Shown here piece by piece: positions 1 through 7,905 of a DNA stretch of 16,024 nucleotides (positions are counted from its first letter, which is position 1; every line of letters starts with the position of its first letter). The stretch spans positions 1 to 16,024 of the forward strand of contig JAHLJZ010000168.1 of the NCBI GenBank assembly GCA_025602915.1. Direction: 5' to 3'. Under the pieces are notes generated by a model. That model searched no databases, had not been told where the DNA came from, and saw nothing but the letters and a program-made list of their open reading frames with translations. The stretch comes from Paraphysoderma sedebokerense. Lineage: Eukaryota > Blastocladiomycota > Physodermatomycetes > Physodermatales > Physodermataceae. The translations under genes and the position numbers were made by a program.

Positions 1-889
1 TAGAAAAGCAGTGTTTCCTTTCAAACCAGTGGTTATTCGCGTTCAAGTTCAACTTGCAATTGCCTTGAGGGTTTAAGACATATTGACACTTGGAAAACGA
101 TACGATTACTATTCAGAATATTTAGCAGGTATTGTCACAATGGCGATTCAGGTCCAATAGGGAAATTCTGCCAAAGTTCTTTTATGCTGTTCCGTGTGAT
201 CTCACATGACAGAAATCATTAACTGAATAAATTGGAGCTTATTGACGATTGATTAATTAGACCACTCCTGAAAATAACGAAATGAACATTATGGAAAATT
301 GAAATTGGGGAATATCAGCGTGTCCGTTGTCGGATTCCCGTCGGATCTTGTTCCCTCTGATAAAAATCACATCCGGACAATTGTATAAGAGTCGTTTAGT
401 TGCATCCAAGGTATTACTGCTGTTCCTTCTCTGTGCCATTGCCCCGCTTTTTAGACTCATATTGTAGGCTAAAGTGTTATTTGGTTTGAATCAGTTTGAA
501 TCCCGTTATTGGCAGCGGTTTTATCACTTTCAGCTGTAGTATCTGTGGGGAATTTTGTAGAACGATATGTCAATATATAGCTAACTATGTCCTCATTCTT
601 GAGTCTGCTATTAGCGTTTCAGCAAATTGCATGTCGGTCGATCAAAGAAGGATCTTGTCATCCGATCCATTTCGCTTCGCAAGAATCGAACCATTGTAGA
701 CATCCACCATTGTAGACATCCAGCATCTGGTAAACCTATAATGCCAAACATCATTCTCATATTGATTATTCTGATTGGCTTTAAACCACACTTATGTCCT
801 TGGTTCCTCTTGATCTCGTTTCGTTGAAGATTTGTTGAATCGCTGTGAAACAATTTGCTCGACGTTCTCCACAAATTCTCAGAAATTCA
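1..889. other. Intergenic stretch, one weak minus-strand ORF
   Basis: No gene is supported here. The only ATG-started ORF of note is on the minus strand at 257-460 (67 codons); it is basic and Ser/Asn-rich in its first half and has a hydrophobic end (residues about 54-67). It shows no motif I recognise and no clear splice partner. Overlapping plus-strand ORFs at 496-699 and 627-827 look like chance. The first 15 bases resemble part of intron 9 of the kinase-like gene near 9513-9528, too short to mean much. Confidence 0.35.
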
Positions 890-1016
890 TATACATCTTT
901 CGGTGCAAAGTATGACAAAACTGCAGCACGTAAACAGAAAAACAGTACTTTTAATTTAAATCGGTGGCTAGAGCTATCATTCATTGAAAGGAGAGGCGTA
1001 TATACTCTTCGCTTTA
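890..1016 (+). repeat. Dispersed repeat, copy A (matches 13897-14027)
   Basis: About 130 bases are clearly related to 13897-14027 in the same orientation. The best core is 924-1016 against 13936-14027: a GTAAACAGAAAAAC start, a TTTTAATTTAAAT tract, a TAGAG.TATCATTCAT block and a TATATACT-TTCGCTTT end. Two long ORFs cross it on opposite strands (845-1216 plus, 781-1161 minus). The repeat partner does not keep either frame, so I treat the stretch as non-coding. The two copies sit near the outer edges of the kinase-like gene cluster. Confidence 0.7.
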
Positions 1017-1429
1017 GCGCAACCGTTACCCATCGCATGGGAGCTCTCGTACCTGCAAGTGGCCAAGAACGGAGAAAAAAAGATCGTCGTGATCTAGTTG
1101 GTAGAGAAGATTTTTGGGAGCCAAAGCAACTAATTCGTATGATGTTCCCCCTAGTAGTCATGTATCGTTTACCTTCAAATAAAACGATTTTATATTGGAC
1201 TTCACGAAAGACTTAAGGGTACTGGAATTGGTTACTCAATGAATCGAGGTTTCTTCTCTTATTACGGAGAATCATTAGCCGATTCCAGATTACCGATACC
1301 TCCTGATGATGCCGAATGGATTTCCTCAAACTACATTCATAAATTTCAGAACAGTAACAGGTTTTTGGTGTAGTCAAGATGTGTTTCTCTTTATTGTCCG
1401 GTTATTCTGCAATTATTGCATTTATTTGT

Positions 1430-2460
1430 TCATGACAATGTAGGGTAACTTTGGATCGAGATAACAAAGGAGGACTCGGCTGTAACTGTCCGAGCCGGAT
1501 CCTTGTGTTCCGCTTTTTCTTGAGCAAGGTCCTCGATGTTTGACCTGGTATCAACATACAGCCATGTCGTCGCCAACATGAAGATGTCGACAGCGGTAGT
1601 AATAGTGCTACCACTGTTATGCTGGAGAGTGAAGAGTGATTCGAAGAATAAACATTGGGGGAGTGGGTGAAGGAACTTCATCCGTCACAGTAAAGCGTAA
1701 CAAAAAGGTTCAAAGAGAGAGACAACTTACCAACTCGAGGGGAGCATAGGCAGTTTTCCATTGACCTTGATCGTTCAAATGTGCGTTATTGTACTACACC
1801 TTCTCCCAGCCCCCTAAACAAAAATAGAAATTAAACAAGGGCCATGGAACCAGGTAGGTATCACAGATAAGATGTTTACCCCAACGCCATTTTAATGTGC
1901 CGTTACCATCAGTGAATCCGTAAAGATTCTTTGGTGTCAAATCACCAGAGACAACGAAATGCCTATTCAGGTATTGGACACCCAACGCGGTGTCTATCAT
2001 AAGAGTGAGAAATTCCTACGAAATCCGAATATCAAAGGTAAGTCAATCTGGAAAGCGATACATATTTGTAAACGAACCCTTTTACCTCTTTTGACAGACT
2101 ATTACCCTTCTGTAGATAATGATGAAGCGATCCGGCTGTTGAGAGAAAAAGTTGACGATTGCGGTATTAGTACTATTCGAAAGATAGAACAAGTTTTGAT
2201 GAAATGTCGAAGCTACCACTTCGAAGCTTACACTTACCCTTACTTAACACTTACGAACACATCCACAAAACATGAATCAGATTAAACTCGATTCATCTTA
2301 CAAAAACTTCAAGTTGAGGTTCGAACCCCAAGGTCAAGTCTTGAGCACCAAAGTGAGTAAATGATTTGCTCCCACTTCGAGCAGGGGGAGAAAGGAGAAC
2401 CTTGGAATTCGTACCTCGACTCAAGTCTTTGTAAGAAGAATCGAATTTGATCTGATTCAT
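1430..2460 (-). pseudogene. Broken pseudokinase copy 1 (exons 1, 3-6 remain)
   Basis: This is a decayed relative of the intact kinase-like gene. Recognisable pieces on the minus strand are: a truncated exon 1 from ATG 2458-2460, frameshifted and ending around 2350; exon 3 at 2086-2135 (GSLHHYLQKG); exon 4 at 1880-2015, with a catalytic-loop match SGDLTPKNLYGF; exon 5 at 1731-1813; and exon 6 from 1621 (VDIFMLATTWLYVD). Exons 3 and 4 keep the lengths of the intact gene (50 and 136 nt) and intact splice sites. It is broken by an in-frame TAG at 1794-1796 in exon 5, by a frameshift in exon 6 near 1500-1520, by loss of exon 2 and by loss of the C-lobe end with the RPE motif. Exons 4-5 resemble module 2 of the intact gene more than module 1, whereas the start and promoter resemble module 1. 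Confidence 0.85.
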
Positions 2461-2472
2461 GTTTTTGAGATG
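2260..2472. repeat. Head-to-head inverted repeat of exon 1 starts
   Basis: Left arm 2260-2334 and the reverse complement of right arm 2400-2472 are clearly similar. Both contain an AAAACATGAATCAGAT-type start, then CTTACAAA.ACTT and CCAAGGT. The spacer is about 65 bases. Each arm carries an ATG and the first ~20 codons of a kinase-like gene, facing each other. The left boundary coincides with the point where intron-2 similarity of copy 1 ends (about 2225), suggesting a rearrangement breakpoint. Confidence 0.75.
2272..2349 (+). pseudogene. Inverted copy of the kinase-like exon 1 start
   Basis: From ATG 2272 the plus strand reads MNQIKLDSSYK and continues to RFEPQGQVLSTK before a stop at 2349. 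This matches the N-terminus of the intact gene (EPQGEVLSTK in module 1), but on the opposite strand. It is a fragment of about 25 codons with no downstream kinase exons in the same orientation, so it cannot encode a working domain. It forms the left arm of the inverted repeat at 2260-2472. Confidence 0.7.
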
Positions 2473-2885
2473 TGTTCGATGATGTTGTGTGTCGGTGGAT
2501 GAATGCTCCCACGGGCGAGAATTTATATTAAACAAAAGTCACGTGAAAATCACATGGAGCTAATCCCTCATTATCCAAAGATGGTCAAAAATATTAAAGT
2601 CGAAAATCAGACAGTCTTTTTATTAATACTATTTCCACCACAGATTTCGATAACACATTCTCCCTCATTGATTTTAAATCTCACTGGATTCATGTTGATC
2701 CCCGGTTCCTCGGTAATGGGGCGCAATTGCACTGAGCTCGCCTTGGCGAATGCGATAGAACTAAAAGTCTAACAGGTGTAATTTGGTGGTCTGTCGCATG
2801 AAGTAGTTGTAAAGTTGCGCTGAGACTGCACTAAGGTGTGAAAAGTGGGAAACAGTATCATTATAAGCACACTGCTTTTTTTGCC
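2461..2885 (-). promoter_or_regulatory. Duplicated 5' flank of copy 1 with TATA and CACGTG
   Basis: This stretch is the 5' flank of the minus-strand ATG at 2460, and 2498-2885 is strongly similar to the flank of the intact gene at 11834-12220. A minus-strand TATAAAT lies at 2527-2521, about 60 bases upstream of the ATG, and a palindromic CACGTG at 2540-2545. Both are kept in the other copy. Promoter function is inferred from position and conservation. An ORF reading through on the plus strand (2503-2772) has no support. Confidence 0.6.
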
Positions 2886-2905
2886 CCTCCCCTTCTCTCA
2901 ATACA

Positions 2906-4001
2906 GTTAGAATTACCAATAGAGCCAACGCTGGAGGATTTGAGTCAAATTTGGAAGCCATAATCAAGCAGTTGCTACAGAAGCATGAGGAGGCTGGAAT
3001 CCCATGCACTTTGTAGCTATCCAAGAAGAACAACGAGCAACTCCGTCAGCAACTCTGTATCGCTACCAAGAGAGTATACCGTGGAATTCGCTAATCGAAG
3101 AGATAGAAGACATCATGTTAGGTCCTTGAGTTCTCGGAAGATCACAAGCTGCCATGGAATTAGAAGAGCCGTTTGCTGGATCCTCCAAAAAATTTGATCT
3201 GACCTATCTGAGAGAAGTGGTACTTGTTTCATTTATTTTGTATTGTATGTTTGTTATGCTAAACTACAATTGTCACCTGATATTCCTTGTTGGTTAGAGT
3301 GTCGGTTTCTTACGTGGTGTCGAGGGTTAGCTCCGTACAATTTTGCCGCATGAATTTATCAACGACGAAAGTGATGAGGATGACATGCTTCGGTCTCTGC
3401 ATTCCAAACTGGATGAAATGAGTGCTCAGTTCGCTTCAATTCAGTCTTCTCTCCTTCCTCAAGTCACCGTTCCAACTCCCGTTACAACATTGTCTACTCT
3501 GCGTCCCCCACCGCGACTGCAGCAATATTTTCGCAAGTGCTACAACTGTCGAACTCTCTCCCTTCGTCAACCTCTGTTCCTGTTGCACACTCATCGCATC
3601 CCACATTTTCCAATCAAGCTTTGTCAGAATCGAATTTGTCTTCCGTCCCGAATGCCGATTCCATCCATACTGCTGAACAGCAGTGGAAGGACGGTATTTG
3701 GAGCGAAATAAAAACCAAGACGGAGAAACTCGAGTATAGGGAAAGTACAAAGATACATATTCCAAATGCCAGAAACTATTCAACGCGAAGAATAACAGGA
3801 GCTCTCTTACTTGCGACCGAGAAAGAAAGTGATAAGTACAAAGTCGATGGGGTTTTCAGTATCGATTAAAAAAATGGAATACTTCTTGCAGGTGCACAAC
3901 AAATGACAAAACGAAGGGATGCCAAGAAGGGGAACCACTTCCAGGACGAAGTCATCACAAAGCGCTTACTGCAGAAGGCTGAAGCGGAGGAAGTCGACTG
4001 A
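2906..4001 (+). pseudogene. Decayed intron-containing gene, unknown family
   Basis: A run of coding-like plus-strand pieces can be joined. 2906-3127 contains KQLLQKHEEAG, KKNNEQLRQQL and IEEIEDIMLGP, separated by frame changes and stops (TGA at 3127-3129). A start with good context (GCCATGG, ATG 3154) follows, giving an exon 3154-3219. Splicing GT 3220 to AG 3330 joins YLREV to LRTILPHEFINDESDEDD and a heptad-like SLHSKLDEMSAQFASIQ, probably coiled coil. Frame 1 passes to a Ser/Thr/Pro-rich frame 0 near 3480-3500, either by a one-base shift or by a weak intron 3422-3522. A phase-1 intron 3829-3891 leads to a last exon 3892-4001 (basic, ending KAEAEEVD). No domain is recognised. If only 3154-4001 is real, the product would be about 220 residues and acidic then basic. 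Confidence 0.45.
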
Positions 4002-4199
4002 TTCGAACAATCATTAGACAAATTATACAATTGTATTAATGTGAATTATTACTCTCTTTTACTTTCACATTAAAGGTTCAGCTTATGAATTCTACAACGG
4101 TTGAGGATATACGTATTCAAATATTGGTAGAGGTTGCCCCGGATTCAGTTGTCAATGACTGAGATGAAGAGACACGGGCGTGGTTTACTAACCTGTGAC

Positions 4200-4253
4200 A
4201 GTGGGAGACATCATGCAATCTGAAAGTAATACATTCAATTTTTTTGTGTCTAA
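4200..4253 (-). repeat. Fragment of the kinase-gene 5' flank
   Basis: The stretch starting AGTGGGAGACATCATGCAAT and running through a T-tract to TCTAATC matches 12171-12223, the distal part of the flank of the intact gene. A more divergent version follows the same AGTGGGAAACA word at 2844-2885. It is an isolated piece with no kinase exon beside it. Confidence 0.6.
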
Positions 4254-4389
4254 TCTAATTGTAAATTGACTAATCATTTTATCATGTTCGCTCCAGTGTG
4301 GATCTACCAGACGCAAAAAGAACCAAAAACATTTCAAATACTATCGTAAAACCTTGACTGATTTTCCCGCAAGACCCTCGCAGATCGTG

Positions 4390-4738
4390 CGAGTACTATG
4401 GCGCTTAAGCGTGCTTTGAACATCCTAGTATTCAATGTGCTGCGGAAAACGTCAGTGAAATTTCAGTGAAAGGTAATGTCGAGTATCCATATTGTTGTTT
4501 GTTTGTGTGATCATCAATCTATTCAAATCTGGAACATTTTGTTAATTTATGCTTTCTAGTGATGCTCTTTCGGAATTTGTATTGGCGATTTTGTCTTGGG
4601 TTGCAGTATCGAAAATTATCGTTTAATGGGGAGGCGGAAAGTATGCCCACATTCTATCCGGCACGCCAACAAGCTCAAACGTTTCTATCCAAAAAAGCAT
4701 TCAATACAGTTATGGCAGCAGGCAGACGTCAAAAATAG
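4390..4738 (+). pseudogene. Small spliced ORF with a stop, unknown function
   Basis: A 58-codon ORF from ATG 4562 to TAG 4736-4738 begins MLFRNLYWRFCLGLQY and ends basic (MAAGRRQK). A 3' splice site (TTTCTAG, 4560) lies just before it. Upstream, a 5' splice site (AAAG/GTAATG near 4472) ends a coding-like stretch reading FEHPSIQCAAENVSEISVK. Joining them in phase 1 gives an uninterrupted frame back to a TAA at about 4405, which would break the gene. I do not recognise the family. It could equally be a small gene using ATG 4562 alone. Confidence 0.3.
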
Positions 4739-5117
4739 TCGAAGTATGAACTTTCAGTGGAACAACCTGATATAAAGTTCACCCCTTTCCTTTTCCTTCC
4801 CGCTTATGAACACAAAAGCAGCAAGAAAAGCGAACGAATCAGACTTGGAAAAGTTTCCATTGCATTCAGACGATGACGACCAGCAAAGCCAACGAAGAAA
4901 CAAATTCAAATTGAAGTATATCAACGTTGAATTTTACGAAGAAGTTTTGGCAAAGAGATGTGAATGCTGTTAGAAATATTTTGCAAGGCTCATTATCATT
5001 CATTCGTCATGCTATAGTCCCAAAATATTTGTCGTAATTAAGGAGGAAAGTATGGCGCCCACTTAGCTAGTCGTATTAGGCATTGCTGCATGTATATCGT
5101 CACATAAATGTTTCATT
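4739..5117. other. Intergenic, one 55-codon ORF
   Basis: The plus-strand ORF 4806-4973 (55 codons, ATG start) is charged, with a DDDDQQSQRR stretch, and ends in Cys-rich ECC. No motif, splice partner or paralogue in the window supports it as a gene. Nothing else is visible in this stretch. Confidence 0.25.
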
Positions 5118-5583
5118 GTGTTTTTTATACGAGCATTAGAGCAGAATCGTTATATTCATTTCTGTCACAATAAAGGAGGACAGACTGTATTTCATTTTTC
5201 TGAGGCAATAAAGGCTACGTCATATGGACTCGATAATCTGAAAATAGTTCGAACTACTGAAAATGCTAGGTTCCTTTTTCCACTGTTTTTCAGCTCCTCT
5301 GACTCCAAAACTCTGCGATGTCAAGCTCTTGGCGCTCGATGATCTTGAACCTCTGGAATTTGACGAAAACATAGGAGGGGTACATGGAGGTGTCGTCGTT
5401 CTTGATCCAGATTTCAAAGTTCCATTATCGACAACTACAGCGCCTGTACCATTCAAATTATGATCATCCTTAAACTCATCATCCCTCGGTCCAGCTGGTA
5501 TAGTTTTATCTGATGAAGCCAGACTAGCAATTCAACACTTTAAAATTCTTTGTGTATCCGTTGGAGCTGTATCATGGATTTAA
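5118..5583 (+). pseudogene. Decayed coding stretch with in-frame TGA
   Basis: A pyrimidine-rich 3' splice site (CACTGTTTTTCAG ending about 5293) precedes an open frame reading LTPKLCDVKLLALDDLEPLE, then GGVVVLDPDFKVPL. The frame is interrupted by TGA at 5461-5463 but stays open to TAA 5581, reading GPAGIVLSDEARLAIQHF. The amino-acid composition on both sides of the TGA looks coding, so a nonsense mutation is the simplest explanation. A preceding open frame (5118-5255, HFCHNKGGQTVFHF) could be an upstream exon, but no phase-compatible donor site was found. Family unknown. Confidence 0.35.
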
Positions 5584-5896
5584 TTCGATTTAGCAAGTAG
5601 ATGGAACTGGAACATTCGATCTTGTACAGAGGGCATGTCGACAGTGTATCGATCTGTGCATCGTTAATGACAATTGAAATGTTGAAATTCGTTTCGCCTT
5701 CTACATTATTCATCTTTATCCACCATTTGCATTACATCCCCGGGGTCTTCTCCACTGACAGTCAATTTCCAACACATCCGCGCTTTTAATGTAAATATGT
5801 GGAACCGAGAGCGCAACTACTCTGGCGGAAGGTTGACATCCTCAATATGAAGAAAGAAACCAGACAACAAAGTTAATGCAATAATAGTAAAGTCAA
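5584..5896. other. Gap between decayed plus-strand genes
   Basis: An ATG-started 62-codon plus-strand ORF (5601-5789) is present, but its composition is unremarkable and it carries no motif. It could be residue of the decayed gene to its left. No RNA gene or repeat was seen. Confidence 0.25.
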
Positions 5897-6665
5897 ATGC
5901 AGAAGCTACAGGAAGCTAGTGAGACTATAAGTGATAATTCTTTTGGTCTCTCAAAACATTAGGCGATTTGGGTTGGAAGATGCTATCGTACACCGCAATG
6001 CTTTACAAAATCACAACAGATAAAAATTTAGGTCATCAGAAAGCAAACAACGTTGCAAGTACATACCTATTTGTAAGGACGGTACGTATTAGGTGGTAAA
6101 GCTGATGTAAATTTCTGAAATTTTCTTCGCAAAAGTTTGCTTTAGTTTTATTCGTCGTTCCTCTGTTTCGGGAGCAGGGAGAGTCGACCACCGGCATTCT
6201 CCCGTCACTTTAAGGAGTAGGGGTTGGATCACTCGTATCCTCGGATGCTCTTTCGTACTCCACAACGGAAAAATACTTCAAGTGCGGATATACAGTGGCG
6301 TTTGTATGCGAAGTTGATCGTGATGATTTTGAGGACATGATTATACAAACCCAATTCCAGAGTGAATGTGCAGAATAGCTGACTTTAGGGTTGGCCAATA
6401 CTCTAAATGAAACGCTATGTCTGATTAGACTGGTGAATGGAGGTATCATTCGCAAAGATCTTTGAAACAGTATTCGCATGTAAAGGAAAACCAGCTTATA
6501 GATATAACAACTTCTGAGTTTCTCTGTTGTACTGCGCTACCGATATTGAAATTGACAAAAATTAACACAACGGAGGTCGCGACTCGACAAATCGTTGGTC
6601 ATATACAATATCAAAATTATATGGACAATTCATCCGCAACAACGGCAATTCATCAATCACAATGA
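5897..6665 (+). pseudogene. Decayed three-part gene, unknown family
   Basis: Coding-like pieces follow each other on the plus strand. They are 5897-5959 (MQKLQEASETISDNSFGL); 5962-about 6087, one frame away (GDLGWKMLSYTAMLYKITTD), ending at a strong donor ACG/GTACGT; 6178-6422 after a GGGAGCAG acceptor (YSTTEKYFKCGYTVAFVCEV); and 6471-6665 after a 45-nt phase-0 intron GTGAAT...ACAG (KENQLIDITTSEFLCC). The joined frame is broken by a frameshift near 5960 and by TAA 6211-6213 and TAG 6376-6378. The splice phases agree, so a real gene once stood here. I do not recognise the protein. The opposite-strand ORF at 6210-6479 is a shadow. Confidence 0.4.
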
Positions 6666-6951
6666 CCATCTGCTGCAATTTATACATTATTAAATGCTAA
6701 CAATTCCGTTATTTGGCAGTCGTACATTATTGCGACAATTACTGAGAATAAGACATGCAATATCATAGCTTATCTTGTGAATTTACATCAACCAAACAAG
6801 TTCCACATATACATCATAGCGGTACTAAAATTATTACAATTTTTTATCATTCGAAAAGGCGGCAAGAAATCTTTCAAGTAAAGAAGATGGATATGTCAAG
6901 TAAAGAAAAGTGTGTAATCGCGGACACGCCGTTTAGAAGTTGCTTTGTTCT
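6666..6951. other. 3' flank of the kinase-like gene
   Basis: This lies between the stop codon of the minus-strand gene and the decayed plus-strand gene, so the two are convergent. A 70-codon ORF on the plus strand (6755-6967) is A/T-rich and unsupported. No obvious AATAAA was seen on the minus strand close to the stop. Confidence 0.35.
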
Positions 6952-7905
6952 TCAATTTTTACAGTAATCTTCGTACTGCCTCAAAAACAAATTCATCAAG
7001 TCCAGTCGTACCCATGCTTGGTACTTTCTGTAGCGACACGAAATTTGAATATCGTGTAAAATCCTAGGAGAATTCAAAGCAAAAAAAAAACGATTAACTT
7101 TGTTAGTTTCTTTAGAATTGTGATACATGAAATGATGAATAAAGTCACTTTGAAGCAAACTCTATTAGAGTTTCTTTGGTTTTCAGCGGCATTGCTCGAT
7201 TTATGAGCCAATTAGGGTCACGTCCTGCTTTGCGTTTGCTCGCGGTATGCTTTTTATGCAAGCGAAGGAAATTGTTCATGTTGCTTCAGATTTAAATCAT
7301 TAGTACGCTGTGAGTAACCAGACTAAACAAATAATTAGACGATATAACTTACGTTGGATCAAGATCGAACAATTTGGCACATTCATCTGCTCGCACGCAC
7401 AGCGATTTTGCAGAGCCGACCTGCGTGCTTTGATAAATGGCTAGTGCCGAGGATGACGCCGGTCGTCCAGCTAACTTCATTTTTATCAGAAGGAACTTTG
7501 CCTCCTCTACTATGGGTCCGAGGTGTTCCATGAGTTCAGAGGTTAACTGGAAGATTCCCTCCTCGACAACAAGCCGCTACAAAGTGACGAGAAGGTAAGT
7601 TAATGAAACTCCACTCGATACCTTCAAAGTGAAATTATAAGTTTACCTTTAGCTTCTCGGGCTTTACAGCTCTCAATTCTAAAACCCAAAGATCGAAAGG
7701 CTTTTCCTCAATTCGGGTCCAGCGGGGTTCCTTTCGCAATTCGTAATCTGTAGTAGAAGTATAAAGAGGTCAGTCCCCATATGATCAGATCAATCAAAGA
7801 AAAGCTGCAAACGTTTGTGGAGAAGCCTGGTTTCAGGCACTAAGAGTCGATGAGGCTTTGCGGACTCTAAAACGTTCTCAATTGTTTCGAACAGATCTGG
7901 AATAC
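6952..7905 (-). other. Unrecognised C-terminal region (residues ~869-1077)
   Basis: Exons 18-22 encode about 209 residues after the last acidic linker. Words include IPDLFETIENVLESAKPHR, WTRIEEKPFDLWVLELRAV, EEAKFLLIKMKLAGRP, a basic RLHKKHTASKRKAGRDPNW and a final KKYQAWVRLDLMNLFLRQY. It appears largely helical with a basic patch. The start (DLFETIENVL) resembles the start of the module-2 entry exon (PFETVEDAL), so the linker-to-next-domain junction was reused. No family is recognised. Joining phases agree at every splice: GT 7352 to AG 7284, and GT 7148 to AG 7028. Confidence 0.6.

Noticed and set aside
781-1216. Long ORFs on both strands
   Set aside because: They overlap a dispersed repeat whose other copy does not preserve either frame; no splice or motif support.
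2315-2335. GGTTCGAACCCC looks like a tRNA T-arm
   Set aside because: No acceptor or anticodon stem around it; the bases encode RFEPQG in the inverted exon 1 copy.
2844-4210. Insertion of a 1.3 kb element with an 11-bp duplication (AGTGGGAAACA / AGTGGGAGACA), the locus at 12171 being the empty site
   Set aside because: The left side continues to resemble the flank past the supposed junction (CACACT.GCTTTTTTTGC), and the ends show no inverted repeat. Separate partial duplications fit better.
6210-6479. Minus-strand 89-codon ORF
   Set aside because: The plus strand of the same bases has better coding character and matching splice phases.
7292-7307. Short last exon of the pseudokinase gene (acceptor CTCACAG, then five codons and TAA)
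   Set aside because: The acceptor at 7284 opens a 135-nt exon with protein-like content, and a further phase-2 join to 7027 gives a longer consistent C-terminus.
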